From: a bacterium
GTDB lineage: Bacteria; UBP18; UBA7526
Reading direction: 5' to 3'
NCBI GenBank assembly: GCA_030619985.1
Contig: JAUXAI010000003.1
Span: forward strand, 1 to 62,354
Length of the DNA stretch: 62,354 nucleotides
In this document: positions 18,410 to 29,147 of the stretch, piece by piece
Numbering within the stretch: position 1 is the first letter of the stretch
How the letters are laid out: every line of letters begins with the position of its first letter
Translations under genes and position numbers: made by a program
The notes under the pieces: model-generated
What the model was told of the DNA's origin: nothing
The model's database searches: none
What the model saw: only the letters and a program-made list of their open reading frames with translations

Positions 18410-19248
18410 GAAGCTCTCCCCTTCTCGGCAAGCACCCTTACCCGATCTCCTTTGCCCAAAATACTGACAGCAGGAGAAGCCAGGTTTTTTAGTAACCTCA
18501 AGGGTTGTCGCTTTAAGAAAGGGGCCCCGCCCTTTTTCTTGGGAAATTCAAACCCCCGGGTCTTTTTCCAAACTATCTGAAATCCGATTTTTTTTAATGC
18601 TCTCTCAAGAGTTTTTACGGTAAAGAAGTAGAAGTGATCCTTGGGGAAAAATTTTTTGTATGCTGGAAATAACTTTAGAGTGAGGCTATCATAGTTTGGG
18701 GTGTGAATATAGACCGCTCCTTTTGGGCGTAGAAGTTGATGGATTTTGGAGAGTGCCCCTATGGGGTCCTCAAGGTGCTCAATGACCATGTTCATAATGA
18801 CCAAGTCAAAATATTCTCTGGGTAGATCTATTTCTAATAAAGAGCCAGCAATAATATCCAGATTATAACGGTCTCGTCCATATCGGGCTGCAGGCTCAAA
18901 GTATTCTATTCCTTTCGCTTGCCAACCACAATCTCGGGCAGCATAAAGAAAGCCTCCCGAGGCACAACCGATCTCCAATAAACGATTAGTCTCTCTATAT
19001 TCTTCGAATTTTTTGAGATATTTTTTGTAGTAGTTCTGCTTGTCTGGAGAATACCCCTTTCTGGTGAAATAATCGACACCGGTTTCCATAACAGCAGGGT
19101 TCAATTCTTCGATTGACTTCGGTCGAGGATTAAGATAGATTAGACCGCAATGCTGACAGCGTACCCAAGAAAAACCATAGATCTCTACTAAAGGATGTGT
19201 TTTATTCCTGTGACATAGATTACATTTGACATAGACAGGCTGGCCCAT
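18406..19248 (-). CDS. Class I SAM-dependent methyltransferase with N-terminal zinc-ribbon-like motif
   Basis: CNLCHRNKTHPLVEIYGFSWVRCQHCGLIYLNPRP...LLEIGCASGGFLYAARDCGWQAKGIE. Confidence 0.88.
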   Translation of the reverse strand: MGQPVYVKCNLCHRNKTHPLVEIYGFSWVRCQHCGLIYLNPRPKSIEELNPAVMETGVDYFTRKGYSPDKQNYYKKYLKKFEEYRETNRLLEIGCASGGFLYAARDCGWQAKGIEYFEPAARYGRDRYNLDIIAGSLLEIDLPREYFDLVIMNMVIEHLEDPIGALSKIHQLLRPKGAVYIHTPNYDSLTLKLFPAYKKFFPKDHFYFFTVKTLERALKKIGFQIVWKKTRGFEFPKKKGGAPFLKRQPLRLLKNLASPAVSILGKGDRVRVLAEKGRAS

Positions 19249-19297
19249 TTATCCTCACCTTTTCAAAAACAATTCTCTCATCCTACACGGTAATGCT

Positions 19298-20401
19298 TTA
19301 AAATAATCCTTTTATCTTGGGGTAAAATCGGGCAGTGAGATTATGGGAGTAAATGAAGAGCCTTTTCTTAAACCAGCCTAAATCCCCTTTCTTAACCTCG
19401 AACCTCTTGAGATACATAGGATCGGTATTAGAAATATTTGCTCCTGGCTGGGTGGTTACCGCCCCTAAATAACCACACTCTCTGGCCCATTTCACTAGTT
19501 CATCATCATATGCTCCGCCTGGCCAGGCGATGAATCTACATTTTCTATTTAGTCTCTTTTCTATGATATCCTTAGAGAGTAGTAGTTCTTTCTTAACTCT
19601 TTCCTTTCTCTTTTCTAAAGTTTCATAACTATCCTTTAATTTATTCCCTGCCCGATGATCGTCTACTATCCCGTCCAATTCTTTCTTCCAATCCTTCTTT
19701 TCAAAGAACCTCTCTCTCCCCTTTCGCGAAACATATTCTGCCAGTTTATCTCTTAAGTCCCGATCGTCAAAATATCTTCGCCCTGCCAGAGATGGCTTAT
19801 CCTCATATATGGGAAGGCCTAACTTCAGATCGCCCCCGGTGAGCCAGCCTGTACGCCACTTATTCCCTCGATAATAATCAACTATCTTATCGCTCACATA
19901 GCAGTAACTGTGAAGGTGACTGTGAGATTGAATATCTATTAGGCCACTCTGCGACATCTCTTTTGCTTCTTCCCATGTGATGTGGTCATCCGAGCCTTCA
20001 GAGTTCCTGACACATCTTAGGTTACTCTGGTAGTGATTAGAGATCCTGGGGAGCTTCTCCTTATCGACTTTTCCATTCCAGACATCCTCTAAGTTAGGGC
20101 GATAGGAACTGGACTTCTTCTTGATGCGCGAGGTTATGACGAAGATAGTTGCTTTCAAATTATACTTTTTCAGGATGGAATAGGCATAGACCCAGTTATC
20201 GAGATAACCGTCATCAAAGGTAATGGCTACCCTTCTTGTATTTTTTTCCTCTTTTAAAGAATCGTTTAACTCGTCCAGAAAAAGGGTCTGGCAATCTTTT
20301 CTTGCCAGATACTCCATCTGGTGATCAAAATAATCCGGAGAAATGGTAAACTTATCTTTTAACTCATTCACATGATGATACATCAGAACCGGGATGCTCA
20401 C
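19298..20401 (-). CDS. Polysaccharide deacetylase family protein
   Basis: MSIPVLMYHHVNELKDKFTISPDYFDHQMEYL...RRVAITFDDGYLDNWVYAYSILKKYNLKATIFVIT...DIQSHSHLH. Confidence 0.9.
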   Translation of the reverse strand: MSIPVLMYHHVNELKDKFTISPDYFDHQMEYLARKDCQTLFLDELNDSLKEEKNTRRVAITFDDGYLDNWVYAYSILKKYNLKATIFVITSRIKKKSSSYRPNLEDVWNGKVDKEKLPRISNHYQSNLRCVRNSEGSDDHITWEEAKEMSQSGLIDIQSHSHLHSYCYVSDKIVDYYRGNKWRTGWLTGGDLKLGLPIYEDKPSLAGRRYFDDRDLRDKLAEYVSRKGRERFFEKKDWKKELDGIVDDHRAGNKLKDSYETLEKRKERVKKELLLSKDIIEKRLNRKCRFIAWPGGAYDDELVKWARECGYLGAVTTQPGANISNTDPMYLKRFEVKKGDLGWFKKRLFIYSHNLTARFYPKIKGLF

Positions 20402-21099
20402 TTCCCTCTTATCCTCAAGAATAAGACCTGAATAACATTTCCCATTAGGGTTCTCAGGCCCAGCTTGGAAGCCCCATATTTTCTACTCTGAAAGGTAATG
20501 GGGACCTCTTTAATTCTGAAATTCTTCTTATGAATTCTGTAGAGTACTTCAGTAACGATGAAGGGATCCCTGGCCTTTAAACTGTCTAGACCTATCTCTT
20601 CCAGGACCTTTCTTCTGAAACATCTATAGCCTGAGGTAGGATCAGTGACTCGAAAACCCAATAAGGCTCTAATGTAAAGGCAAGCAAGCCTTGAGACCGT
20701 GCGCCTTAAAAAACCCCTTCCCATATCCCTTCCTCCGGGAAGAAAGCGAGAACCAATAACTACATCGCAATCCTTTATCTTTTTCAAGAACTTTGGAATA
20801 TATCTTGGATCGTGGGAAAGATCACCATCCATCTCAATGATATAATCTGCTTTATTCTCTAAGGTATACTTAAATCCTGCAATGCCGGCTAGGCCCCGGC
20901 CTCTCTCAGAGGTCCTTCTCAAGAGATGCACTCTGGAATTCTTCTTAGTATAATTCTTCACAATTTTCCAGGTGCCATCAGGAGAGTCATCATCTATCAC
21001 CAAAACCTCAAGATCTTCTTCAAGATTCATAATCTCATCAAGCAAGGGAGTAATGTTCTCCCTCTCATTATAGGTGGGAATCATGACCATGGTCTTCAT
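20398..21099 (-). CDS. GT2, polyprenol-monophosphomannose synthase-like
   Basis: MVMIPTYNERENITPLLDEIMNLEEDLEVLVIDDDSPDGTWKIVKNY...YIIEMDGDLSHDPRYIPKFLKKI. Confidence 0.9.
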   Translation of the reverse strand: MKTMVMIPTYNERENITPLLDEIMNLEEDLEVLVIDDDSPDGTWKIVKNYTKKNSRVHLLRRTSERGRGLAGIAGFKYTLENKADYIIEMDGDLSHDPRYIPKFLKKIKDCDVVIGSRFLPGGRDMGRGFLRRTVSRLACLYIRALLGFRVTDPTSGYRCFRRKVLEEIGLDSLKARDPFIVTEVLYRIHKKNFRIKEVPITFQSRKYGASKLGLRTLMGNVIQVLFLRIRGK

Positions 21100-22217
21100 T
21101 TTAATAGATCTTTAACTGCTTGAAAGACTATCTCAGGACTAATACTCTCCATGCAGTTAGGATGTTTGTCACAGGTTACTTTATAACAACAGAGGCAATC
21201 CATATCAGGAACGATCTTCTTCCCTCTCCCATAGAGTTCGACCTCAGAAGAAGAAGTAGGGCCGAATAGAACGACTACCTTTTTCTTCAAAGCAACCGCA
21301 GCATGCATCGCCAGGGTATCACCAGTTATCACTAAGTCACAGAGGTTTAATAGCGATAAAAATTCTCTTATGGTATTCTTATGGCCGGTATTGTTGAGGG
21401 GGGCTTTTGATCGCTCCATGATCTCTCTATTTCTCCTTATCTCTTCTCTTTCACCAAATAATAGTATCCTAGTATCCTTTATTTCTTTATCTATTTTCTT
21501 AATGAGTCTTAAATAGCCTTCTATGGTCCATTTCTTCAGTTCCCACCTTCCTCCTGCACCCGTGACCAATCCAATAATTTTCTTCCCACCCAGATTATGT
21601 TCCTTGGTAAACTTATTAGCAAAATCTGTCTCTCTTTCTCTCAGATTGATAACCGGTTCTTCTTTTTTAAATCTAAGTCCTGCTATTTTAAAGATGATTT
21701 CCTGATAGGTTTTCCTATTCTTTCTCTTTAAATCGTCATCTATCCCCATCCGGAACCATTCCTCTGCCTCTTTATTGAAAGGGAAAACAGACCCTCTTTT
21801 ATCGAGTCCAAACCCCAGTTTCTTCTTCCCTTTAGCCAGGGAGGCGAGGCAAGAACTCCTTGGTAAGGAATCAAGATTGATGACCAGATCGAATTCTTCA
21901 ACTAGTAAGTGAGATAGGGCCTCTGGGCCATAGGGAAGGATACCATCGAGATAGGGATTATTTACCAGTAATTCTTTTGACCCCTCATCCACAACCCAGG
22001 TAATCTGGCTTCTCTTATACCTCCTTTTCAAAGCCTCTAAGATAGGAGTAGTCCTTAAGACATCACCCATAGCCCCTAATTTTATAATGAGAATTCTCAT
22101 CTTTATCGGATCATAGTACTTACAGTCAGAGCACTTGACCCCTTCTTCCTTATGATATTTGCAAGGACGATCCCCGAGGAAGTAGCGGCAGTCCGATCTG
22201 ACCAATTCCTTAGTCAT
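21096..22217 (-). CDS. Glycosyltransferase family 9 with Cys-rich N-terminal extension
   Basis: CRYFLGDRPCKYHKEEGVKCSDCKYYDP then MRILIIKLGAMGDVLRTTPILEALKRRY...GDTLAMHAAVALKKKVVVLFGPTS. Confidence 0.88.
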   Translation of the reverse strand: MTKELVRSDCRYFLGDRPCKYHKEEGVKCSDCKYYDPIKMRILIIKLGAMGDVLRTTPILEALKRRYKRSQITWVVDEGSKELLVNNPYLDGILPYGPEALSHLLVEEFDLVINLDSLPRSSCLASLAKGKKKLGFGLDKRGSVFPFNKEAEEWFRMGIDDDLKRKNRKTYQEIIFKIAGLRFKKEEPVINLRERETDFANKFTKEHNLGGKKIIGLVTGAGGRWELKKWTIEGYLRLIKKIDKEIKDTRILLFGEREEIRRNREIMERSKAPLNNTGHKNTIREFLSLLNLCDLVITGDTLAMHAAVALKKKVVVLFGPTSSSEVELYGRGKKIVPDMDCLCCYKVTCDKHPNCMESISPEIVFQAVKDLLK

Positions 22218-23655
22218 GGAATAAACCTCCCAGATAGTTACGACAGCGATAGATAGAGAAGGCCTTTATCTTCTCTCCTTTGCGGAAGATGGGAATATCC
22301 TTCTCTTTCTTTAGCGAGCTGAAGTGGGAGCTAACGAAGGTTAGTTCATCATAATCGCTATAGGTGACAAAGAGGGCATCCCTTCCTTTTAGAAAGTCGA
22401 TATTTCCCCAGTAATCCTTTCCATACTGGGAGTCCATTTCGTAGGTCTGGTATTTCTCATCTGTGTAAAAAGCAATCTCAGCTGCTAACTGATGTCGAGG
22501 AGCAAAGATAAAGCTCTCTTCCGACATCTCTTTCTTAAGCCTGCTCACCTCTCTCCCCAACTCTTTCCAGCCATAGAGCCAGTTAATGGGCTTTATCTTA
22601 GGAGGAAGGAGAGGGAAAGAATGGGCCAATATAGTAAACGAGAGGCTAGTAAGAAAGATTAAAAGAACTAATGCGATCTTTTTTCTCTTCTTCTCTATGG
22701 CAAAGAGAAAAACACTTAAGAGGACTATTGCTGAGAGATAACCCATGGCCGGCCAGTTGGCCTCTACCTTGGAGCGCAGACTGGTCAGAAGGAAGAAGAA
22801 GAAAATGGGCAGAGAGAAACAGGAGAGAAGCAAGAGGTTATCTCTTTTCTCTTTAGTCCTGAGATGGAAGCCTTTTATCATACTATAGAGAAGTCCAAAG
22901 AAGAGAAGGGGGGAGATAATCCCTGCCTGGGAACCGAGATAATCTCCTAAATTGCGCAGGGGAAACCCCCTTCTTCCCAGTCCATGGCTCAGTTGTTTAG
23001 CAAAAGAGACCCAACCATGGTTATAGTTCCAGATGATAACTGGAAGAAAGATAAGAAAAGCAATGACTAAAGCAAGATAGGGCTCCTTACACTTGAGCCA
23101 TTTCCTATTCTTCCCGGATAATAAGAGAAAGAGCAGGGCACAGGGAAAGAAGAGAACCATAGTATACTTGCTTAAAAGGCCCAGGCCAACTGCTACCCCC
23201 AAAGGATACCACCAGCCTCTATTCCCTCTTTCACTTGCCTTATAGAGAAAGCAGAGGGAAAGCATCCAGAAAAAGACCAGAGGAACGTCGGGAGTAATGA
23301 TGAGCGCCCCAATGGCAAAACCTAAAGTAATATTCAAAAGAAGAACAGAGAAAAAGGCGATCCTTTCGCTCTTAAAGATATCGCGGGCCAAAAGATAGAT
23401 TAGGATGCTTACTCCTAAAGCAAGCAGCACTGCTCCCAATCTCACCCAAAATTCACTATCTCTTCCTATCAGGGTAAAGATGCGAATGATGTAGGCTACC
23501 ATGGGAGGATGAGTGTAGTAAGAAAGGGAGGGATTCCTCGACCAATCCCAGTAATAGGCCTCATCCGGAGAGAGGTTAAAGCTTTTAATATAGAAGAGGC
23601 GAAATATGGTAAGCGATAAGAGTAGAACCAGAAAAAGGATACGATATTTCTTCAA
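22210..23655 (-). CDS. GT39/ArnT-like membrane glycosyltransferase
   Basis: FNLSPDEAYYWDWSRNPSLSYYTHPPMVAYIIRIFTLIGRDSEFWVRLGAV plus multiple TM stretches. Confidence 0.85.
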   Translation of the reverse strand: MKKYRILFLVLLLSLTIFRLFYIKSFNLSPDEAYYWDWSRNPSLSYYTHPPMVAYIIRIFTLIGRDSEFWVRLGAVLLALGVSILIYLLARDIFKSERIAFFSVLLLNITLGFAIGALIITPDVPLVFFWMLSLCFLYKASERGNRGWWYPLGVAVGLGLLSKYTMVLFFPCALLFLLLSGKNRKWLKCKEPYLALVIAFLIFLPVIIWNYNHGWVSFAKQLSHGLGRRGFPLRNLGDYLGSQAGIISPLLFFGLLYSMIKGFHLRTKEKRDNLLLLSCFSLPIFFFFLLTSLRSKVEANWPAMGYLSAIVLLSVFLFAIEKKRKKIALVLLIFLTSLSFTILAHSFPLLPPKIKPINWLYGWKELGREVSRLKKEMSEESFIFAPRHQLAAEIAFYTDEKYQTYEMDSQYGKDYWGNIDFLKGRDALFVTYSDYDELTFVSSHFSSLKKEKDIPIFRKGEKIKAFSIYRCRNYLGGLFHD

Positions 23656-24785
23656 ATCTCTTTTCTTCTCTTCTTTAGTAACTCTCGATAGAGGTTCTCT
23701 ATTCTTTCTATCATGGTCTCTTGGCTAAACTTCTCCTCTACCAGCCTTCGCCCATTCTTCCCCAATCTCTTTGCCTTCTCCCTATCCTCTAATAGCTCAA
23801 GTATTGCCCTTGCCAAAGCCTTGCTATCAGCAGGAGGAACTAATAGACCAGTCTGGTTATGAATAATTACCTCTGGAATACCTCCTACACGAGTAGCAAT
23901 TACTGGTTTCTTCATAGCCAAGGCCTCTAGAAGAGCCGTGCCTAAAGCTTCTCTTAAGGAGGGCATAGTAAAGATATCCAGAGCCGCTAAAACCTGTGGG
24001 ACATCAGGGCGGAAACCAGTCACGAGAATCTTTTTTTCCAACTTTAATTCCCGCACCCTACGAACAATGGTCTTCCCTTTCGGCTCTTGGCCCACAATGA
24101 GGAATCTAACTTTGGGGTGTACTTTTAATATTCTCTGTGCCGCTTCTATAAAATAAGGATGACCTTTTTCAGTTCTAATAACCCCAATCATTCCCACTAA
24201 GGGAACCTCAGGATCAATTCTTAATTTTTCCCTTACCTTTCTCCCACTCATCTTAAAATCAAACTTCTTTAGATTTATGGCAGTAGGAATAGAAATAATT
24301 TTCTCTGGTTTTATCCTGTTCTTTTGAATCATAGTTTCTCGAACATAATTACTCACCGTGATAATTCTGTGGGGCAGTTTATAAACGATATTAAAAGGAT
24401 GGTTTGATATGGGAATAGTGACATGACGGGTTCTGAGGAGAATTGGTCGGTGAGCCAAGCGGGCAGCAAAGGAAGCAATCCAGGAGTCCTTTGAGGAATG
24501 AGTATTAACAATGTCTACCTTTTCTCTTCTTATTAGAGAGAAGAGCCGGAAGAAAGCCCTTAAAATCTCCCTATTCCTCATCTCTATCTCTCTTACCTCA
24601 ATCCCTATCTCCTTAGCATGCTTCCCCAAAGCACTTCCCGGCTGAACGGCAAGGATTACTCGGTAGCCTCTCTTCTTAAATTCTCTTGCCTCAGCAAATG
24701 TCCTCCTCTCCTGGCCGCCCCATCTCTTGGCAGATTCGGTATGTAAAATAGTGAGCATACTTACTCCAATCGCCTGCGGAACCAA
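23652..24785 (-). CDS. GT4 glycosyltransferase
   Basis: ILHTESAKRWGGQERRTFAEAREFKKRGYRVILAVQPGS...VGMIGVIRTEKGHPYFIEAAQRI. Confidence 0.9.
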   Translation of the reverse strand: MVPQAIGVSMLTILHTESAKRWGGQERRTFAEAREFKKRGYRVILAVQPGSALGKHAKEIGIEVREIEMRNREILRAFFRLFSLIRREKVDIVNTHSSKDSWIASFAARLAHRPILLRTRHVTIPISNHPFNIVYKLPHRIITVSNYVRETMIQKNRIKPEKIISIPTAINLKKFDFKMSGRKVREKLRIDPEVPLVGMIGVIRTEKGHPYFIEAAQRILKVHPKVRFLIVGQEPKGKTIVRRVRELKLEKKILVTGFRPDVPQVLAALDIFTMPSLREALGTALLEALAMKKPVIATRVGGIPEVIIHNQTGLLVPPADSKALARAILELLEDREKAKRLGKNGRRLVEEKFSQETMIERIENLYRELLKKRRKEI

Positions 24786-25696
24786 TCTACTGTTTTCTTT
24801 AGGCCTTCTTCGAAACCAACCCCTATCTTATAGCCAAGCGCTTCTTCTGCCTTGGAGATGTCTGCCTGAGAATGTCTGACATCTCCCGGCCGGGGATCAG
24901 TATATAGGGGTTGGGTATCCGTATTCATCAACTTATTTAAATTCTTCACTAGTTCATTCACTGTAATTTTCTTCCCGCAGGCGATGTTGAAGATTCTTCC
25001 TTTAACCTTTGAAGTAGTGGCCAATAGATTTGCACCTACCACATTTAAGACATAGGTAAAGTCCCGGGACTGCTCTCCATCCCCATAGATGGTGGGCCTT
25101 TTCCCTTTTAACATAGAAGAGATGAACTTGGGAATGACTGCTGCATACTGAGAGGTGGGATCCTGTCTGGGACCAAAGACATTGAAGTAGCGAAGGACTA
25201 TGGTCTCCAGTCCGTATAAAGAGGTAAAGAGCTTAGAATATTCTTCGCCTGCTAATTTGCTCAGGGCATAGGGAGAAAGGAGAGAAGCTCTGGCATCCTC
25301 TCTTTTAGGCAGCTGAGGAGTGTCTCCATATACTGAGGAGGAAGAGGCATAGACTAACTTCTTCACTCCCTCTTCTTTCGCTGCCATCAAGATATTCAAA
25401 GTGCCCAAGACATTTACTTCATTGGTAGTTATGGGGTCCTTAATAGATCTGGGAACAGAGGGGAGGGCAGCCTGATGCAAACAAAAGTCTGTTTCCTGCA
25501 TGGCTTTTTTGACTATCGTCAGATTCCTGATATCCCCTTCTATGAGTTCAATATCTTTTAAAAAGGGAGTGATATTTTCCTTCTTGCCTGTGGAGAAGTT
25601 GTCAAGGACTCTTACCTTCTCTTTTCTTCTGACCAATTCTTCCACGATGTGGGAGCCAATGAACCCCGCACCACCAGTTACCAAATAGAAAACCAT
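24761..25696 (-). CDS. NAD-dependent epimerase/dehydratase (UDP-hexose 4-epimerase-like SDR)
   Basis: YLVTGGAGFIGSHIVEELVRRKEKVRVLDNFSTGKKENI...SSSSVYGDTPQLPKRED...SPYALSKLAGEEYSKLF. Confidence 0.92.
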   Translation of the reverse strand: MVFYLVTGGAGFIGSHIVEELVRRKEKVRVLDNFSTGKKENITPFLKDIELIEGDIRNLTIVKKAMQETDFCLHQAALPSVPRSIKDPITTNEVNVLGTLNILMAAKEEGVKKLVYASSSSVYGDTPQLPKREDARASLLSPYALSKLAGEEYSKLFTSLYGLETIVLRYFNVFGPRQDPTSQYAAVIPKFISSMLKGKRPTIYGDGEQSRDFTYVLNVVGANLLATTSKVKGRIFNIACGKKITVNELVKNLNKLMNTDTQPLYTDPRPGDVRHSQADISKAEEALGYKIGVGFEEGLKKTVDWFRRRLE

Positions 25697-26700
25697 CAGA
25701 TTAGCTTTTTAATCTCTTTTTCGATCTCTTGGGCTATTTTGGGATTCTTCTTTAAGAAGCTCCTCAGCCCTTCTCTTCCCTGACCGATCTTACTTTTCTT
25801 ATAGGAAAACCAAGCCCCGGCTCTCTTGATAATTCCCTTTTCTAAACCAAGATCGATGAGGCAGCCTTCCTTTGAAATTCCCTTGCCATAGATGATGTCA
25901 AATTCCGCTCTCCTAAAGGGAGGGGCAACCTTGTTCTTAGCGATCTTAACTACTGTTCGATTACCGATGATATTTGGTCCTTCCTTTATGGGACCGATCC
26001 TTCTAATATCCATCCTCACTGTGGAATAGAACTTAAGCGCCCTTCCTCCTGGAGTGGTCTCAGGAGAACCATACATCACCCCAATCTTCATCCTTATCTG
26101 ATTGATGAATATTACACAGGTCTTGGATTTTGAAATTACTGCCGTTAGCTTCCTTAGCGCCTGGGACATAAGTCTGGCTTGAAGTCCTATCTGGGCCTCG
26201 CCCATCTCCCCTTCGATCTCTGCCCGGGGAACTAGAGCGGCAACAGAATCGATGACAATGACATCTACTGCCCCACTGCGTACCAAGGACTCTGTAATCT
26301 CTAAAGCCTGTTCCCCAGAATCTGGCTGAGAAATTAAAAGATGATCTAGATCCACTCCCAAGATTTTGGCATAGGCAGGGTCCATAGCATGCTCCACATC
26401 TATGAAGGCTGCCTCCCCTCCCATCTTCTGGGCCTCAGCAATAACATGTAAAGAGAGGGTGGTCTTCCCTCCCCCCTCAGACCCGAAGAGTTCGATCACC
26501 CTTCCCCGGGGGACACCGCCGATTCCCAAAGCTATATCAAGGGGCAGGGCTCCAGTAGGAATGGCCTCTATCTTCTCTAGCGGTCTTTCCTTAGTGAGGC
26601 GCATTATAGCCCCCCTTCCATACTTTTTTTCAATCTGCTCCAGGGCTAAATCCAATGCCTTCTCCTTTGCCTTCTCAATCTTCTCTTCTTTCTTCACCAT
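25696..26700 (-). CDS. recA: Recombinase RecA
   Basis: [19 protein letters not shown]...[26 protein letters not shown]...[36 protein letters not shown]. Confidence 0.97.
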   Translation of the reverse strand: MVKKEEKIEKAKEKALDLALEQIEKKYGRGAIMRLTKERPLEKIEAIPTGALPLDIALGIGGVPRGRVIELFGSEGGGKTTLSLHVIAEAQKMGGEAAFIDVEHAMDPAYAKILGVDLDHLLISQPDSGEQALEITESLVRSGAVDVIVIDSVAALVPRAEIEGEMGEAQIGLQARLMSQALRKLTAVISKSKTCVIFINQIRMKIGVMYGSPETTPGGRALKFYSTVRMDIRRIGPIKEGPNIIGNRTVVKIAKNKVAPPFRRAEFDIIYGKGISKEGCLIDLGLEKGIIKRAGAWFSYKKSKIGQGREGLRSFLKKNPKIAQEIEKEIKKLI

Positions 26701-26713
26701 CTCTTCCTCCTTC

Positions 26714-28516
26714 TTATCTCATTCTTCTTACTGCTAATGTCTTTAAGTATCTCTCCCTTTTTCTCTTTTCCGCGACTATTGCTTTTGCTCTGGCTCCTTT
26801 TGTCCGGTTCATAATGCTTCTTGCCCGAGAAGCGATCTGGCTGTCTTCAGCCACTAAGCTAAGTGCTCTCTCTGCCTTAAGATAAGCAGTGCTTGCCAGG
26901 CCTCGGCGGTGATCGCCCTCTCCTTCTTCAAGGTATTGTCTTGCCAGAGTCTTCACCGTTTGTTCCTGAATCCCTTTCTCTTTATAGGCTAAAGCTAAGA
27001 TATAGTAGGCATCCTCACATAGAGGGTCTAACTCTATTGTCTTCTTGAGCTCAATCATTGCTTCATCATAGAGGCCATAAAGGCGATACCAGTTCCCAAG
27101 ACCCAGATGGGCCTGGCTGGACCTAGGATCTAATCTTATTGCCTCCTTAAATTCATACATTGCTTTCTGATCCTCTTTCACTTCCATATAAGTCAGCCCC
27201 AGACAGGTGTGAGCATCTACCAATTTCGAATCCAGATTTATTGCTCTCTTCAACTCCTCTATAGCAAAGGGGTATTGGCCATATTTATAATAGGTGATCC
27301 CATATTTAAGATAAGAAAAAGCATCGGGTGGTCTTCTCTTATAGCGCTTCAACTCTCTTTGGGCTTTAGCAACTAATTCTTCGATCTTTTTCTCTTCCCT
27401 TATCTCCAGTGCTTTTTTAAGTAGTTCCAGCGCCCCTTGATACTCCTCCTGCTGATAATAGGTTATTCCTCTATTGTGATAGAGGGTGAAAAGGGTGTCC
27501 TTTATCTTCTTCTCCTTTTTACTCTTAAAGGCTAAGGCCTCTTCATATTCAGTAATGGCCTCCTCTTCTCTACCAATGCTTAGATAATAGCTCCCCAATT
27601 GATAATGGGCCTCTGTAATTCTGGGATTTATTCTTATTACTTCCCGGAATTCTAAAGCAGCTAAGCCAGAGTAGCCCCTCTTCTGGTAGCGGAAGGCGAG
27701 CTCCCAATGGGCACGGATATCGTCTGGATTCTTCTCTACCTCCCTCTCTAATTCACTTATACTTTTCCCTAAAAATTGGGCCCCCGGGTAATCGGGAGTG
27801 ATTTCTATTACTTTCTTAAGCTCTTCTATTGCCTCCCCATATCTGCCCTTCTTATAATAAAGAACTCCTAAGTTATTATAAGCATCAGCATATCCCGGAT
27901 CTATCTTCAAGGCCTTCTGATAAGAGAAGAGAGCCTGGTCATAGGTAGCCACATGGTCATCATAATCGCAGGCCTTACTGAACCACTTATAGGCACTTAA
28001 CTTATCTGTCGGTCTTCTCATAATGCGCTTCTTTTCTTTAGTCTTTATCCTGATCTCCAGGGTATCTGCGGTAGCGAAAGTCAGCTGATCCTGCAACTTG
28101 AATATATCGCTCAGACTTCCTGTGACCATGGTAGATTTCAGGATCCTCCCCGTCTCCACTTCCACCATGCGTGCTGTTATCCTGATCTCTCCATCAGATA
28201 TCTGAAAAGCCCCCACTACCAGAAAATCAACATCCAATATCCGGGCAACCTTCTCATATAATCCAATCTCCATACGTATCTTTAATTGTCCTAAAACCTT
28301 CCTTAGCTCACCCTGCTCCACTACCTCTAATTTACCGATCTCCTTGAGCTTATGAGTAAGGGTCTCAGCGATACCGATGGAAAGCCAGTCAATCTCCCTT
28401 TCTCCGGTCAGATTTCTAAAATCCATAACCGCCACCCTCTTCTTGGCAGCAGAGGAAGAAGTAGCATTCATGATAAGAAGAACTGAGATTATTAGGATCG
28501 GTATAGATTTTTTCAT
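26714..28516 (-). CDS. TolB/FlgO/CsgG-like N-terminal domain + TPR repeat protein
   Basis: [47 protein letters not shown] plus repeated TPR units ([31 protein letters not shown]). Confidence 0.8.
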   Translation of the reverse strand: MKKSIPILIISVLLIMNATSSSAAKKRVAVMDFRNLTGEREIDWLSIGIAETLTHKLKEIGKLEVVEQGELRKVLGQLKIRMEIGLYEKVARILDVDFLVVGAFQISDGEIRITARMVEVETGRILKSTMVTGSLSDIFKLQDQLTFATADTLEIRIKTKEKKRIMRRPTDKLSAYKWFSKACDYDDHVATYDQALFSYQKALKIDPGYADAYNNLGVLYYKKGRYGEAIEELKKVIEITPDYPGAQFLGKSISELEREVEKNPDDIRAHWELAFRYQKRGYSGLAALEFREVIRINPRITEAHYQLGSYYLSIGREEEAITEYEEALAFKSKKEKKIKDTLFTLYHNRGITYYQQEEYQGALELLKKALEIREEKKIEELVAKAQRELKRYKRRPPDAFSYLKYGITYYKYGQYPFAIEELKRAINLDSKLVDAHTCLGLTYMEVKEDQKAMYEFKEAIRLDPRSSQAHLGLGNWYRLYGLYDEAMIELKKTIELDPLCEDAYYILALAYKEKGIQEQTVKTLARQYLEEGEGDHRRGLASTAYLKAERALSLVAEDSQIASRARSIMNRTKGARAKAIVAEKRKRERYLKTLAVRRMR

Positions 28517-29085
28517 AGCTCTTGTAAGACTATTTCTTCTAATGTAGTATAGACGGGGCCTGGTGGTCTTAATTCGCTCTTCATAATGGATAGTTTAGTT
28601 ACTTTCATGTTTCCCAGATTAGAGGTCATGAGTTTAGCAAGGGCCTCTATTAATCTTTCTCTTCCTTTGAGCGACTTCATCCTTCCCAGTGTGAGGTGGG
28701 GACTAAAGGGTCTCTTCTCTTTGGTAAAACTGATCTTGGCCAGGTTCTCTTCTATACTAAAGGCTATTCTTTTTAATTCTTCCTTTCCTTCATCTATTCC
28801 CACCCAGATTACCCTGGGATACTCTATCCTGGGAAAGGCGCCCAGGCCAGAGACGCTTATTTCAAAGGGGGCAAAAGGTCTCAGGGCTTCTCTTGTAAAT
28901 GTCTTAACCTTCTCTAATTTTTCTAAAGTAATATGTCCCAAGAACTTTAGGGTGAGATGGATATTCTCTGGTTTCACCCATTTAACCTGAGCACTGGTTT
29001 TCTTTAATTCTTCTTGTAGCTTACTAATATTCGATAATATCTCTGGAGTCAGTTTTATAGCAATGAATGTCCTTATCTTCTCCAC
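28513..29085 (-). CDS. thpR: RNA 2',3'-cyclic phosphodiesterase
   Basis: RTFIAIKLTPEILSNISKLQEELKKTSAQVKWVKPENIHLTLKFLGHI...FSPHLTLGRMK; two HxTx motifs. Confidence 0.92.
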   Translation of the reverse strand: MEKIRTFIAIKLTPEILSNISKLQEELKKTSAQVKWVKPENIHLTLKFLGHITLEKLEKVKTFTREALRPFAPFEISVSGLGAFPRIEYPRVIWVGIDEGKEELKRIAFSIEENLAKISFTKEKRPFSPHLTLGRMKSLKGRERLIEALAKLMTSNLGNMKVTKLSIMKSELRPPGPVYTTLEEIVLQEL

Positions 29086-29147
29086 AACAAAGCTCCAAAA
29101 TGGAAGCTATTCGTTTACCGTTACCGTTCACCGTTAACCGTAAACTT

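Noticed and set aside
26470-26500. RecA Walker A GSEGGGKT versus the common GPESSGKT
   Set aside because: Still satisfies GxxxxGK[ST]; probably lineage variation.
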